49,835 bases of DNA from Burkholderiales bacterium (GTDB lineage Bacteria; Pseudomonadota; Gammaproteobacteria; Burkholderiales; Usitatibacteraceae), in the NCBI GenBank assembly GCA_017853245.1, contig JAFMJY010000003.1:1-49835 (forward strand), read 5' to 3'. Each line of letters begins with the position of its first letter. Positions within the stretch are counted from its first letter, which is position 1. A program made the translations under genes and the position numbers. Below the pieces are notes generated by a model that was not told where the DNA came from, made no database searches, and was given only the letters and a program-made list of their open reading frames with translations. Of the stretch, positions 17,556-28,473 are shown in pieces.

Positions 17556-18938
17556 CTAGAGAACTTCGGCGGCGTGGTCGGCTAGGCGGGAACGCTCGCC
17601 GCGAGTGAGGGTGATGTGGCCACTGTGGTTCCAGCCCTTGAAGCGGTCGACCACGTAAGTCAGGCCCGAGGAGCCCTCGGTCAGGTAGGGCGTATCGATC
17701 TGCGCGATGTTGCCCAGGCACACGACCTTGGTGCCCGGGCCGGCGCGGGTGACCAGCGTCTTCATCTGCTTGGGGGTGAGGTTTTGCGCCTCGTCGATGA
17801 TCAAGTACTTGTTGATGAAGGTGCGTCCGCGCATGAAGTTCAGGCTCTTCACCTTGATCCGGCTGCGGATGAGGTCTGCCGTAGCCGCGCGCCCCCATTC
17901 ACCGGCGTCGTCGTCGGTCTTCATCAGCACATCGAGGTTGTCCTCAAGGGCGCCCATCCAAGGGGTCATTTTCTCTTCCTCGGTTCCGGGCAGGAACCCA
18001 ATGTCCTCGCCCACCGGGACCGTCACGCGCGTCATGATGATTTCCGTGTAGACCTTGTACTCGAGCGTCTGCATGAGGCCGCTGGCGAGCGTCAGCAGCG
18101 TCTTGCCCGTGCCGGCCTGGCCCAGCAGCGTGACAAAGTCGACTTCAGGGTCCATCAGCAGGTTCAGCGCAAAGTTCTGCTCCCGGTTGCGCGCGGTGAT
18201 GCCCCAAACGCTGTTTTTGTGGTGGGAGTAATCCTTCAGGGTTTGCAGCGTAGCGGTCCTGCCGCGTACTTCCCGTACTACCGCCTGAAAGGGCTGCTCG
18301 GCATCGTGATGAACGAACTGGTTCAACAGCAGGCCGGGGCATAGCGGCCCTTTGATGCGGTAGAGCGTGCGTCCGTGCTCCTGCCAGCTTTCGACGTCCT
18401 TGCCATGCTTGTCCCAGAAATCCTCGGGCAGGGCAAGCATGCCGGTGTAGAGGAGATCCGTGTCCTCGAGCACCTTGTCGTTGAAGTAGTCCTCGGCAGG
18501 CAGGCCCACCGCATGCGCCTTGATGCGCATGTTGATGTCCTTGGACACCAGGACCACCTGCCGCTTCGCGTGGCGGCCTTTCAAGTGCAGGGCCACGCCT
18601 AGAATCACGTTGTCCGCCTTTTGGGAGGCGACGGAGTCGGGAATCTGCGCGTCGACCGAATGCGTTTGCAGGAAGAGGCGGCCGGTGGCCTCGCCATGCG
18701 TCTTGGCCTTAAGCGAGAAGCCGCTGTCGATGTCGCCGGCGCCGGTGGAGACGATCTCGTCCAGGAAGCGGCTCGCCTGACGGGCGTTGCGAGCCACCTC
18801 GCTCATGCCCTTCTTGTGGTCATCCAGCTCCTCGAGCGTCACCATGGGGAGGTAGACGTCGTGCTCCTCGAACCGGAAGAGGCTGGTGGGGTCGTGCATC
18901 AGCACGTTCGTGTCGAGCACGAACAGTTTGGTTGTCAC
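17556..18938 (-). CDS. PIN domain-PhoH family ATPase/RNase
   Basis: A 460-residue protein with an N-terminal PIN nuclease domain (LFVLDTNVLMHDP, LEELDDHKKG and DNVILGVAL hold its acidic residues) and a C-terminal PhoH P-loop ATPase (GQAGTGKTLLTLASGL, LIIDEAQNLTPKQMKTLVTR, LGNIAQIDTPY). This PIN-PhoH fusion is thought to act as an RNA helicase-RNase. The GTG at 18938 was chosen over an upstream start because GGAGG lies 12 nt before it and the PIN domain begins at once. It overlaps nothing and ends 8 bp from the convergent ltaE stop. Confidence 0.92.
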   Translation of the reverse strand: MTTKLFVLDTNVLMHDPTSLFRFEEHDVYLPMVTLEELDDHKKGMSEVARNARQASRFLDEIVSTGAGDIDSGFSLKAKTHGEATGRLFLQTHSVDAQIPDSVASQKADNVILGVALHLKGRHAKRQVVLVSKDINMRIKAHAVGLPAEDYFNDKVLEDTDLLYTGMLALPEDFWDKHGKDVESWQEHGRTLYRIKGPLCPGLLLNQFVHHDAEQPFQAVVREVRGRTATLQTLKDYSHHKNSVWGITARNREQNFALNLLMDPEVDFVTLLGQAGTGKTLLTLASGLMQTLEYKVYTEIIMTRVTVPVGEDIGFLPGTEEEKMTPWMGALEDNLDVLMKTDDDAGEWGRAATADLIRSRIKVKSLNFMRGRTFINKYLIIDEAQNLTPKQMKTLVTRAGPGTKVVCLGNIAQIDTPYLTEGSSGLTYVVDRFKGWNHSGHITLTRGERSRLADHAAEVL

Positions 18939-18972
18939 GGTGCGAGCCTCCGTGGGCGAGCGGCGACGGGAG

Positions 18973-19431
18973 TCAGAGGGACTTCGCGAGCTCAAGCACT
19001 TCCGCCGCATGCCCGGGGACCTTCACGCCGCGCCATAGCCCGGCGACTCGCCCGTCGCGCCCGATGGCAAACGTGCTCCTCTCGATGCCGCGAACCTGCT
19101 TGCCGTACATGTTCTTCAGTTTCATGACGCCAAACAGTCCGCAGGCCTTTTCCTCCGGGTCGGACAGCAGCTCGAACGGGAAGGACATTTTTGCCTTGAA
19201 GCGGTCGTGGGAAGCGACCGAATCACGCGAGACGCCAAAGATGGCCCAGCCGGCCTTCACGAATTCCCCGTGTAAATCACGGAACTGACGGCCCTCGTCA
19301 GTGCAGCCGGGCGTGTCGTCCTTGGGGTAGAAGTACAGGACATACGGGTGGCCCGCAAACGCTGCGGACCGGAACAACTGCCCGCCACTGGCGAGCAGCT
19401 CAAAGTCAGGAACCCTGCTGCCGATTTCCAT
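18973..19431 (-). CDS. Peroxiredoxin, BCP/PrxQ type, without usual resolving cysteine
   Basis: A 152-residue thioredoxin-fold peroxidase. The peroxidatic site is YPKDDTPGCTDEG with Cp at C43. The resolving Cys found five residues later in E. coli-type BCP is replaced by Arg (R48), and the alternative helix-3 position (DRFKAK) also lacks Cys. C97 (KACGLFGV) is the only other Cys, so it may work as a 1-Cys enzyme. ATG 19431 with GAGGG upstream was preferred over a TTG at 19461. It lies 34 bp upstream of the phoH-like gene on the same strand. Confidence 0.9.
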   Translation of the reverse strand: MEIGSRVPDFELLASGGQLFRSAAFAGHPYVLYFYPKDDTPGCTDEGRQFRDLHGEFVKAGWAIFGVSRDSVASHDRFKAKMSFPFELLSDPEEKACGLFGVMKLKNMYGKQVRGIERSTFAIGRDGRVAGLWRGVKVPGHAAEVLELAKSL

Positions 19432-19490
19432 GCCATCCCTCGGTGCGTGGACCACAACCAATGGTGGCGAAAATCCCCCGCCGACGCAAC

Positions 19491-20462
19491 CTAAGGGATG
19501 ATCTCCGATTCACCAACTGCCCTTGGCGCCAGGTAGGCAGCGCCTTGGGTCGCGAGCGCGCCGGATCTGCCCGCCAACGCTGCAGGCACCACCTCGTGCA
19601 GGGGCAGAGTGGCTCTACCGAGGCCTTCGTACACGCGACGGAGGGATACCAACTCGTAGCCCTGAGCCTTCCAACCGACCAGCAGGGCCTCGAATGCCGG
19701 GGCGAGCTTGCCGCCCTCCAGCTCGGCATGAAGCGTGTAGACATGCTGCCGCGGCGCGCGCGTGATGGTGAGCACGTGATCGGCTACGTTTGTGTGGGTA
19801 ATGCCGTCGAGCCCGATTAATTCGTCGAGCGTCGGCAGCGTGGTGGGCAGCTGCGGACAGTCAATGATCTCCGCGCGCCGCACCGGCATGAAAGGCGAGA
19901 ATCCGCGTGTGTCGGAGGCGTAGTCGAAGCCCAGGCTCTGGGTCAGGCGCAACGAGTGCACGTTCGCCTGCCAACCGGCTGCGCCGTGGACCCTCGCATC
20001 CTCGCCAAAAATGGTGCGAAACCGTTCGCAGGCGCGCTCCATTTGATGCCTTGTCCAAGCTTCGTCGGCACGCGCTACGCCGTCCTGCCAAGTCACGTGG
20101 TCCCAGGCATGAATGCCGACCTCGAATCCGGCATCCCGCGCCGCGCGCATGACGTCGGCGCCCCGCCGGCCGATGTCCGGACCGGGAAGCAGGGTTCCGT
20201 AGAGCAGCGTGGCGAGGCCGTAGTGCGACAGCACGGACGTTCTTCCGACCTTGCCGACGAACCCGGGGCGGAATACACGTCGGATGGCGCGCCCGGTATG
20301 GTCGGGGCCCAGGGTGAAAAGAAAGGTGGCGCCGGCCCCGTGGCGTTGGAGGATCTCGACCAGCCGAGGCACGCCGTCGCGCGTGCCGCGCCACGTGTCG
20401 ACGTCGATCTTGAGAGCGAGCTTCAAGGGGAGGGGGTCCGGCGAAGGCGCGCATGCTAGCAC
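19491..20462 (-). CDS. ArnD-like polysaccharide deacetylase
   Basis: A 323-residue NodB-fold (CE4) hydrolase closely matching ArnD, which deformylates 4-deoxy-4-formamido-L-arabinose-undecaprenyl phosphate. Shared blocks include [20 protein letters not shown] with its metal-site Asp residues, [33 protein letters not shown] with the metal His, [12 protein letters not shown], and [20 protein letters not shown]. No other arn genes are in the window, so the substrate could be another lipid-linked sugar. The start is unsure: GTG 20462 gives about 12 extra residues, and a TTG at 20426 would match the family start better. Confidence 0.85.
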   Translation of the reverse strand: MLACAPSPDPLPLKLALKIDVDTWRGTRDGVPRLVEILQRHGAGATFLFTLGPDHTGRAIRRVFRPGFVGKVGRTSVLSHYGLATLLYGTLLPGPDIGRRGADVMRAARDAGFEVGIHAWDHVTWQDGVARADEAWTRHQMERACERFRTIFGEDARVHGAAGWQANVHSLRLTQSLGFDYASDTRGFSPFMPVRRAEIIDCPQLPTTLPTLDELIGLDGITHTNVADHVLTITRAPRQHVYTLHAELEGGKLAPAFEALLVGWKAQGYELVSLRRVYEGLGRATLPLHEVVPAALAGRSGALATQGAAYLAPRAVGESEIIP

Positions 20463-20490
20463 GCAGCCGCTCGGCTCAACTGTCTTGGTG

Positions 20491-20499
20491 TGCTAAACT
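20491..20499 (+). promoter_or_regulatory. Candidate extended -10 for typA
   Basis: TGCTAAACT has the TGn extension plus a 4/6 -10 hexamer, 36 bp before the typA ATG. No good -35 is apparent, as expected for an extended -10 promoter. Confidence 0.35.
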
Positions 20500-20534
20500 T
20501 TTGAATTTTCTGCAGTTTTTTCCGGAAGCCCGCC

Positions 20535-22355
<1,821 letters not shown>

Positions 22356-22364
22356 GGCTGAGTC

Positions 22365-23555
22365 ATGGAGGCCGTTGCGATCGGCATCGCCGTGCTCGCT
22401 GCGGTCGCAGCGGTGGTGGCGGCGTGGGCTTCATTCACAGGGCTCAAGCGCTTGCGGGCGCTGCCTACCGAGGTGGCAGGTGACCGGGAGGCCCACCACC
22501 GGGCCTTGCTCACGGACCTGCGCTCGGGCCTCGCGGATTCCTCCGAGCGCATCGCCTCGCGGCAAAGCGAGGAGGGGGATCGGCTTCGGCGGGCAGTAGC
22601 CGATGAACTCGCGCGCAACAGGGACCAGCTACAAACGTTTGAGCGTGTGTTGCAGGAAAAGGTGGACGCGAGACTCGCCGAGATCGGTGGCAAGGTGAAC
22701 GAGCGCCTCGAGGAGGGCTTCAAGCGCACCAATGAGACGTTCGTGAGCGTGATGACGCGCTTGCAGACGATCGACGATGCGCAGAAGAAGATCGAGACGC
22801 TCACGGGCTCGGTGGTCAGCCTGCAGAACCTGCTTGGGAGCAAGACTTCCCGGGGGGCTCTGGGAGAGCGGCAGCTGGAGGACATCGTTCGCAATGTGCT
22901 CCCGGAGACGTCGTACGAATTTCAGTACACGTTCCAGCAGGCCAAGGGCGTTCGGGCGGATTGCGTGCTGAAGCTCCCCGAACCCACGGGACTCATCGCC
23001 GTGGACTCGAAATTTCCGCTTGAAAACTACGAGCGCATGGTCGCGGATGGTGCGGACAAGGCGAGTCCCGCCGCCTTCAAGGGCGACGTGCGGCGCCACA
23101 TCGAGGACATCGCGTCGAAATACATCATCCCTGGCGAGACGGGTGATGGCGCGGTGATGTTCCTCCCAGCGGAATCCGTCTTCGCCGAAATCCACGCCCA
23201 CCACCGCGACCTTGTGGATCTGGCAGCCGCACGACGTGTTTGGATCGTGTCCCCAACCACGCTCATGGCGGTGCTCAATACAGCCCGGGTTGTACTTAAG
23301 GACGTGGAAACGCGACGCCAGGTGCACGTCATCCAGGACGAGCTGGGGAAGCTGGGCAGGGATTTCGGGCGCTTCGACGAGCGCATGCGAAAGCTGGCGG
23401 ATCATATCCGGCAAGCTCATGAGGATGCTGACCAGGTGCAGATCTCCAGCCGCAAGATCAGCGACCGCTTCGCCGCCATCGAGCGGGCTGAGCTGCCCGA
23501 GCAGGCATCGATCGACACCCCGACAGTCGGAGCTGGATCACCTCGCCGTGAGTAG
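22365..23555 (+). CDS. rmuC: DNA recombination protein RmuC homologue
   Basis: A 396-residue protein with an N-terminal membrane helix (about 3-23), a long coiled coil (about 30-150) and the RmuC nuclease-like domain: SRGALGERQLEDIVRNVLP, FQYTFQQAKGVRADCVLKLP, LIAVDSKFPLENYERM, HIEDIASKYIIPGETGDGAV and WIVSPTTLMAVLNT. RmuC limits inversions at repeats. Slightly shorter than E. coli RmuC. It probably shares a transcript with typA. Confidence 0.93.
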   Translation: MEAVAIGIAVLAAVAAVVAAWASFTGLKRLRALPTEVAGDREAHHRALLTDLRSGLADSSERIASRQSEEGDRLRRAVADELARNRDQLQTFERVLQEKVDARLAEIGGKVNERLEEGFKRTNETFVSVMTRLQTIDDAQKKIETLTGSVVSLQNLLGSKTSRGALGERQLEDIVRNVLPETSYEFQYTFQQAKGVRADCVLKLPEPTGLIAVDSKFPLENYERMVADGADKASPAAFKGDVRRHIEDIASKYIIPGETGDGAVMFLPAESVFAEIHAHHRDLVDLAAARRVWIVSPTTLMAVLNTARVVLKDVETRRQVHVIQDELGKLGRDFGRFDERMRKLADHIRQAHEDADQVQISSRKISDRFAAIERAELPEQASIDTPTVGAGSPRRE

Positions 23556-23666
23556 GGAAATGTGCGTCATTTTTCGCGGCTGCCTGTTAACATTTCGCAC
23601 CGAGCCGCCTGTCACGTTCCACCGGCGTTTCCCCTTCGCATTGCTCATTCCCATCGAGGAGAAGTC

Positions 23667-24641
23667 ATGATCCGTATATCCGCCTTTGCCGTGGCCGGAG
23701 TGGCTACGGTCGTGAGCCTCGCGGCCCTGGCCGCCATCGACAAGCCCGAGTGCATCGTGGGCGCCAAGCCCGGGGGAGGGTTTGACCTCACCTGCAAGCT
23801 GGCCCAGCAGACGTTGCAGGACCTCAAGCTCATCAAGGAACCGATGCGCGCGACCTACATGCCTGGCGGCATCGGCGCTGTGGCCATGAATTCTGTGGTC
23901 TCCACGCGCCCGGCGGACTCCAACGTCATCGTCGCGTTCTCGGGTGGCTCGCTGCTCAACCTCGCGCAGGGAAAGTTCGGCAAGTGGACGGAGAACGACG
24001 TTCGCTGGGTTGCCGCCATCGGTGCCGACTACGGTTCCATTTCGGTGGGCAAGAACGCGCCGTGGAAGAACCTGAACGAGCTGGCTGCGGCGATCAAGAC
24101 CGATCCCTCGAAAATTCCCCTTGGCGGCGGTGGTACCGTCGGTAGCCAGGATTGGATGAAGGCAGCCATTCTCGCCAAGCAGATCGGCATCGATCCCAAG
24201 GCGATGCGCTGGGTTTCTTTTGAAGGCAACGGGGAGGCCACCACGGCGCTCATGGGCGGCCATATCCAGGTGATGTTCGGCGACGTTTCGGCAGATGAAG
24301 CCCAGGCAACAGCGGGGAACATTCGCATGCTGGCAGTGCTTTCCGACAAGCGCGTCGAAGGCAGCATGGCGAAGATTCCCACCGCCAAGGAGCAGGGCTA
24401 CGACCTTCAGTGGCCAATCGTGCGTGGCTTTTACACGGGGCCCAAGGTTTCCGACGCGGACTACAAGGCCTGGCAGGACATGTTCCGGAAAGCAACGGGT
24501 ACCAAGGAGTTCGCTGAGCTTCGGAACCAGCGCGGCCTGCAGCCGTTTGTGCTAATCGGGCCCGAGCTGGACGGCTACGTGAAGAAGCAGGTGGGGGAGT
24601 ACCGCAAGGTTGCTGAGGAGTTTGGCCTCATCAAGAAGTAA
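23667..24641 (+). CDS. tctC: Tripartite tricarboxylate transporter receptor TctC (Bug family)
   Basis: A 324-residue periplasmic substrate-binding protein. A signal peptide (about 1-22) is followed by the conserved first loop IVGAKPGGGFDLTCKLAQQTL, and later MPGGIGAVAMN, GGGGTVGSQDWM and FEGNGEATTALMGGHIQVMF. The TctC/Bug family captures carboxylates for the TctAB permease. GAGGAGAAG precedes the ATG. First gene of a complete tctCBA operon; the substrate (citrate, tartrate or another carboxylate) cannot be read from sequence. Confidence 0.93.
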   Translation: MIRISAFAVAGVATVVSLAALAAIDKPECIVGAKPGGGFDLTCKLAQQTLQDLKLIKEPMRATYMPGGIGAVAMNSVVSTRPADSNVIVAFSGGSLLNLAQGKFGKWTENDVRWVAAIGADYGSISVGKNAPWKNLNELAAAIKTDPSKIPLGGGGTVGSQDWMKAAILAKQIGIDPKAMRWVSFEGNGEATTALMGGHIQVMFGDVSADEAQATAGNIRMLAVLSDKRVEGSMAKIPTAKEQGYDLQWPIVRGFYTGPKVSDADYKAWQDMFRKATGTKEFAELRNQRGLQPFVLIGPELDGYVKKQVGEYRKVAEEFGLIKK

Positions 24642-24654
24642 GCCCGGAGGGCTC

Positions 24655-25092
24655 GTGAGCGATCGCGTCTTCGCAGTAGTGTGGCTTCTCTTCTGCGCCG
24701 GCATGGCGTGGGTGGGTTGGGCCATCCAGGCGCCGTTTAGCTACGAGCCCATCGGTCCTCGTGCCTTCCCGCTCCTGCTCGCGGTAGGAATGGCACTGAG
24801 CGCGGCATGGCTTCTGTTTCGCCCTGACCCCGCGCCCGATTGGCCCGCGGGGTCTCTGCGCGCCAAGACGGCGCTGATGGTGGGCGCATTCCTCGCCTAC
24901 TCACTTTTATTTGAGGTGTTGGGCTTCCCGATGGCGACCGCGCTGGTAACCGTGGTGGTTGGCCGCTTGTTTGGCGGTACGTGGGTCGGTGTTTCGCTCG
25001 GCGGTGTGGCGATGGGGGCGGGCATGTGGTTCCTGTTCGATCGCTTGCTTGAGGTGACGCTCCCCTTGGGCCGTCTCTTCGGTGGCAGCTGA
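24655..25092 (+). CDS. tctB: Tripartite tricarboxylate transporter small permease TctB
   Basis: A 145-residue protein with four predicted membrane helices and the family motif YEPIGPRAFPLLLAVGM (about 31-47). It partners TctA. The GTG start has CGGAGGG upstream and lies 13 nt after the tctC stop; the upstream in-frame start overlaps tctC and was rejected. Confidence 0.9.
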   Translation: MSDRVFAVVWLLFCAGMAWVGWAIQAPFSYEPIGPRAFPLLLAVGMALSAAWLLFRPDPAPDWPAGSLRAKTALMVGAFLAYSLLFEVLGFPMATALVTVVVGRLFGGTWVGVSLGGVAMGAGMWFLFDRLLEVTLPLGRLFGGS

Positions 25093-25093
25093 C

Positions 25094-26608
25094 ATGGACT
25101 CACTCGCCTATCTCGGTCAAGGTTTCCTGGTTGCGCTGAAGCCGCTCAACCTGGGTGTTGCGTTGGCCGGTTCGTTCATTGGCACCATCGTCGGGCTGCT
25201 GCCGGGGCTCGGGCCCATCAACGGAGTGGCGATCCTCCTGCCCCTGGCGTTCGCCATGAAGCTGCCGCCGGAGACGGCGCTCATCCTGCTCGCGTCGGTG
25301 TATATCGGCTGCGAATACGGCGGGCGCATTTCGTCGATTTTGCTGAACATTCCCGGGGATGCTGGTGCCGTGATGACTGCGGTGGATGGGTACCCCATGG
25401 CGCGCAACGGGCTTGCCGGCGTGGCACTGTCGATATCGGCGTGGAGCTCGTTCGTGGGCAGCCTCATTGCCACGATGGGATTGGCGCTGTTCGCGCCGAT
25501 CATCGCGAACTGGGCGCTTTCGTTCGGCCCGGCCGAACAGTTCGTGCTGATGGTGTTCGCGCTGTGTTGCCTCGCGGGGATGGTGGGCGACAGGCCCGTC
25601 AAGACCGTTCTCGCCACGCTAATGGGCCTCGCGCTCGCCACTGTCGGCATGGATGCCAACTCCGGCGTCTACCGCTTCACCTTTGATAGCGTCCACCTCG
25701 GCGATGGCGTCCAGTTCATCGTCGTCGTGATCGGCCTCTTCAGCGTGAGCGAGATGCTGATCATGCTCGAGCAATCGCACTCGGGGCAGTCGGTCATCAA
25801 AGCCACGGGCCGCAAGCTCTTCAACTTGAAGGAAATGGCGATCACCTGGTGGGGCACGGTGCGCTCGAGCCTGGTGGGCTTCGGCATCGGCGTGCTGCCA
25901 GGAGCGGGCGCGACGGTCGCAAGCGCCATCACCTACATGATGGAGCGAAGCCTCACGGACAAGGAGGGCACCTTCGGCAAGGGCGATGTGCGAGGCGTAG
26001 CGGCGCCTGAGGCAGCCAATAATGCTGCAGCCCATGGCGCCTTCATTCCGATGCTCACGCTGGGCATTCCAGGCAGCGGAACGACGGCGGTCATGATCGG
26101 CGCGCTCACGCTCTACAACATCACGCCGGGGCCATTGCTCTTTCAACAGCAGCCGGACCTGGTCTGGGGCCTCATTGCGTCGATGTTCATCGGTAACGTG
26201 GTGCTGCTGATCATGAACATCCCGATGGTCGGCTTCTTTGCCCGCATGCTCCACGTGCCGAATTGGCTGCTCGTGCCAGCCATCGCAGCGGTCAGCTTTG
26301 TCGGCGTCTATGCCGTGCATGCAACGACGTTTGACTTGATCCTCATGGTTGTCCTGGGGATCATCGGCTGGATCCTTCGTAAGCTCGGCATGCCGATGGT
26401 GCCGCTGATTCTGGGATTCGTGCTGGGCGACATGATGGAACAAAACCTGCGCCGGGCACTCTCCATCTCCAATGGCGAGCTGGGAATCCTGTTTGCAAGC
26501 CCGGTAACCTGGGTGCTATGGGCGCTCGCTGCTACCGTCATTGCGATTCCGCTCGCCATGCGCCAGCGCCGGAAGGCGAGGGCGCGCTCACGCGTGACGA
26601 GCGCATAA
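25094..26608 (+). CDS. tctA: Tripartite tricarboxylate transporter large permease TctA
   Basis: A 504-residue inner-membrane permease with about 12 helices. Family motifs: GTIVGLLPGLGPINGVAILL, IYIGCEYGGRISSILLNIPG (reading ASVYIGCEYGG), GDRPVKTVLATLMGLALATVG, GVLPGAGATVASAITYMMER and HGAFIPMLTLGIPGSGTTAV. It performs ion-coupled carboxylate uptake with TctB and TctC. ATG 25094 follows the tctB stop by 1 nt; a GTG at 25082 within tctB is possible. Confidence 0.94.
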   Translation: MDSLAYLGQGFLVALKPLNLGVALAGSFIGTIVGLLPGLGPINGVAILLPLAFAMKLPPETALILLASVYIGCEYGGRISSILLNIPGDAGAVMTAVDGYPMARNGLAGVALSISAWSSFVGSLIATMGLALFAPIIANWALSFGPAEQFVLMVFALCCLAGMVGDRPVKTVLATLMGLALATVGMDANSGVYRFTFDSVHLGDGVQFIVVVIGLFSVSEMLIMLEQSHSGQSVIKATGRKLFNLKEMAITWWGTVRSSLVGFGIGVLPGAGATVASAITYMMERSLTDKEGTFGKGDVRGVAAPEAANNAAAHGAFIPMLTLGIPGSGTTAVMIGALTLYNITPGPLLFQQQPDLVWGLIASMFIGNVVLLIMNIPMVGFFARMLHVPNWLLVPAIAAVSFVGVYAVHATTFDLILMVVLGIIGWILRKLGMPMVPLILGFVLGDMMEQNLRRALSISNGELGILFASPVTWVLWALAATVIAIPLAMRQRRKARARSRVTSA

Positions 26609-26617
26609 CGGGGAGCC

Positions 26618-27163
26618 ATGACCGAGCCCCGTCGCCACGTCTTGGGCGTTTCAGGCTTCAGCGGAAGCGGCAAGACCACGCTCATCGAAAAGCTGGTGCC
26701 TCGCCTGGTGAGCGCAGGCTTGCGCGTCTCCCTGATAAAACACGCTCATCATGACTTCGACGTCGACCAGCCCGGAAAGGACTCGTGGCGGCACCGCATG
26801 GCGGGTTGCACCGAGGTGCTGGTGAGCTCAGCACGGCGGTGGGCTTTGATGCACGAGCTCCGTAGCGAGCCCGAGCCCGGCCTGGAGGCGTTGCTGCAGC
26901 GGCTTGGCCCTTCGGACCTGGTGCTCGTAGAGGGGTACAAGCACACCCCCATGCCGCGGATCGAGGTGCATCGTCGCGAGGGCAACCGGCCCCTGCTTTA
27001 CCTCAATGACCCGAATGTCATCGCAATCGCCACGGACGAGGTGCTGGATACCACCCTTCCCCAGTTTCCGCTTGACGACGTGGAGGCGATTGCCGGTTTT
27101 GTCGTGAAGCTGGTGTCGGCGCTGCCGGTTGAGACGCGTCGCCAGCCCGGAGGGCGCAAGTGA
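26618..27163 (+). CDS. mobB: Molybdopterin-guanine dinucleotide biosynthesis adaptor MobB
   Basis: A 181-residue P-loop GTPase-like protein with Walker A GFSGSGKTTLIEKLVPRL, the switch-region block LIKHAHHDFDVDQPGKDSWRHRMAG and LVLVEGYKHTPMPRIEVHR. MobB assists MobA in attaching GMP to molybdopterin. It starts a mobB-moaD-moaE set; the moaD start overlaps its stop (TGATG). Confidence 0.94.
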   Translation: MTEPRRHVLGVSGFSGSGKTTLIEKLVPRLVSAGLRVSLIKHAHHDFDVDQPGKDSWRHRMAGCTEVLVSSARRWALMHELRSEPEPGLEALLQRLGPSDLVLVEGYKHTPMPRIEVHRREGNRPLLYLNDPNVIAIATDEVLDTTLPQFPLDDVEAIAGFVVKLVSALPVETRRQPGGRK

Positions 27164-27417
27164 TGGCCACGGTGCTGTACTTTGCCAGCCTGCGTGAGCG
27201 ACTCGGCGTAGGGCGCGAAACGATCGATCTTCCGCCCGGCAGTCATACCGTTGCCTCCGTGGTAGCGCATCTGCGCGCGAGGGGCGGCCCCTGGGAGTCT
27301 TGCTTCGGCCCCGGGTCCGTTTGGCGCGTTGCGGTGAACCACGCCATGGCGAACCCTGAGGCTACCGTCTCCGCGGATGACGAGGTCGCGTTCTTTCCCC
27401 CTGTGACAGGAGGCTGA
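27163..27417 (+). CDS. moaD: Molybdopterin synthase sulfur-carrier subunit MoaD
   Basis: An 84-residue ubiquitin-fold protein. It opens with VLYFASLRERLG and ends in the functional Gly-Gly (PPVTGG), where the thiocarboxylate forms. Together with MoaE it converts precursor Z into molybdopterin. ATG 27163 overlaps the mobB stop by 1 nt. Confidence 0.94.
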   Translation: MATVLYFASLRERLGVGRETIDLPPGSHTVASVVAHLRARGGPWESCFGPGSVWRVAVNHAMANPEATVSADDEVAFFPPVTGG

Positions 27418-27418
27418 G

Positions 27419-27883
27419 GTGGCGCACGTCCGAATCCAGGCTCATCCCTTCGACGCAGGGGCGGAGATTGCAGCGCTGACACAGGGCCGGCGGGACGTTG
27501 GCGCAGTCGCCACGTTCGTGGGCGTCGTTCGGGACCGAAACGAAGGCGCCTCCGTAGGGCGGATGACGCTCGAGCACTACCCCGGCATGACGGAAAAGGC
27601 GCTGCTAGAGATCTGCGGGCAGGCCGCGCAGCGCTGGGACCTCATCGATCTTCGGGTAGTGCACCGCGTCGGGCCAATGGAGCCGGGGGAGCCGATCGTC
27701 TTGGTGGCCGTCTCGAGTGCCCACCGGGGCGATGCATTTGCCGCGTGCGAGTTCGTGATGGATTTCCTCAAGACTCGTGCGCCTTTTTGGAAGCGGGAGG
27801 ACACGCCCTCCGGGCCGCGCTGGGTGGACGCCCGGGTAAGCGACGATGAAGCTGCAGCACGATGGGCCCCCCCAAATAGGTAG
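27419..27883 (+). CDS. moaE: Molybdopterin synthase catalytic subunit MoaE
   Basis: A 154-residue protein with the family blocks GAVATFVGVVRDRNEG, LEHYPGMTEKAL, RVVHRVGPMEPGEPIVLVAV, SAHRGDAFAACEFVMDFLKT and RAPFWKRED, which carries the active-site Lys. The GTG start lies 1 nt after the moaD stop. The Moco set ends immediately before the sox cluster. Confidence 0.95.
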   Translation: MAHVRIQAHPFDAGAEIAALTQGRRDVGAVATFVGVVRDRNEGASVGRMTLEHYPGMTEKALLEICGQAAQRWDLIDLRVVHRVGPMEPGEPIVLVAVSSAHRGDAFAACEFVMDFLKTRAPFWKREDTPSGPRWVDARVSDDEAAARWAPPNR

Positions 27884-27905
27884 GGTGTTGCCCACAAGGG
27901 GGGGC

Positions 27906-27933
27906 TTGACGCTGCCCCGCCGAGGGCTACCAT
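27906..27933 (+). promoter_or_regulatory. Candidate sigma-70 promoter for the sox operon
   Basis: TTGACG (27906-27911), a 16-bp spacer and TACCAT (27928-27933) lie in the 97-bp gap between moaE and soxY. They imply a transcript start about 40 nt before soxY. Neither the spacer nor the -10 is ideal, so an activator may be needed. Confidence 0.45.
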
Positions 27934-27980
27934 CGAATCACTACATGCCCGCCGCTAGGGCCATTGACAGGGAGGATTGC

Positions 27981-28451
27981 ATGAACAACCGCAGAAGGAA
28001 ATTACTCAAGGGTTCGAGCGGGGCGGCCGTCATGGCGCTTGCGGCCTCAGCAGGCCTGTTCCGGCCGGGTTCCGCCTGGGCCCAGGCGTGGAACAAGGCG
28101 GCGTTCGAGGCGAAGACCTTCAACGACCTGCTGAAGTCCATGGGTGCTGGCGCGTCCTCGGAATCCAAGGATGTCGTCATCAACTCGCCCGACATTGCTG
28201 AAAATGGCGCCGTCGTGCCGTTCACGATCTCGAGCCGCTTGGCAAAGACCGAGGCAATGGCGCTTCTGGTCGAAAAGAACCCGAATGTGCTCGTGGGCTC
28301 TTACGCCATTCCAGGCGGTACGGAAGCCAACGTCACCATGCGCGCCAAGATGGGCCAGACGTCCAACGTCATTGCGCTGGTGAAGGCGGACGGGAAGTAC
28401 TACCACGCCATCAAGGAAGTGAAAGTCACCATCGGCGGCTGCGGCGGCTGA
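27981..28451 (+). CDS. soxY: Thiosulfate oxidation carrier protein SoxY
   Basis: A 156-residue periplasmic carrier that holds sulfur intermediates on the Cys of its C-terminal swinging arm. The arm is intact: TIGGCGG at the very end. A Tat-type signal is present (NNRRRKLLKGSSGAA, then hydrophobic to AWAQA at about 35), in keeping with export of the folded SoxYZ complex. GGGAGG lies 6 nt before the ATG. SoxZ follows 22 nt later. Confidence 0.96.
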   Translation: MNNRRRKLLKGSSGAAVMALAASAGLFRPGSAWAQAWNKAAFEAKTFNDLLKSMGAGASSESKDVVINSPDIAENGAVVPFTISSRLAKTEAMALLVEKNPNVLVGSYAIPGGTEANVTMRAKMGQTSNVIALVKADGKYYHAIKEVKVTIGGCGG

Positions 28452-28473
28452 CCACACTCAAGGAGACAAGACC

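Noticed and set aside
28431-28451. SoxY C-terminal GGCGG codons resemble the core-coding DNA of the double-glycine peptide
   Set aside because: The shared 13 nt simply encode Gly-Cys-Gly with the same preferred codons; flanks do not match and SoxY is a full, normal gene.
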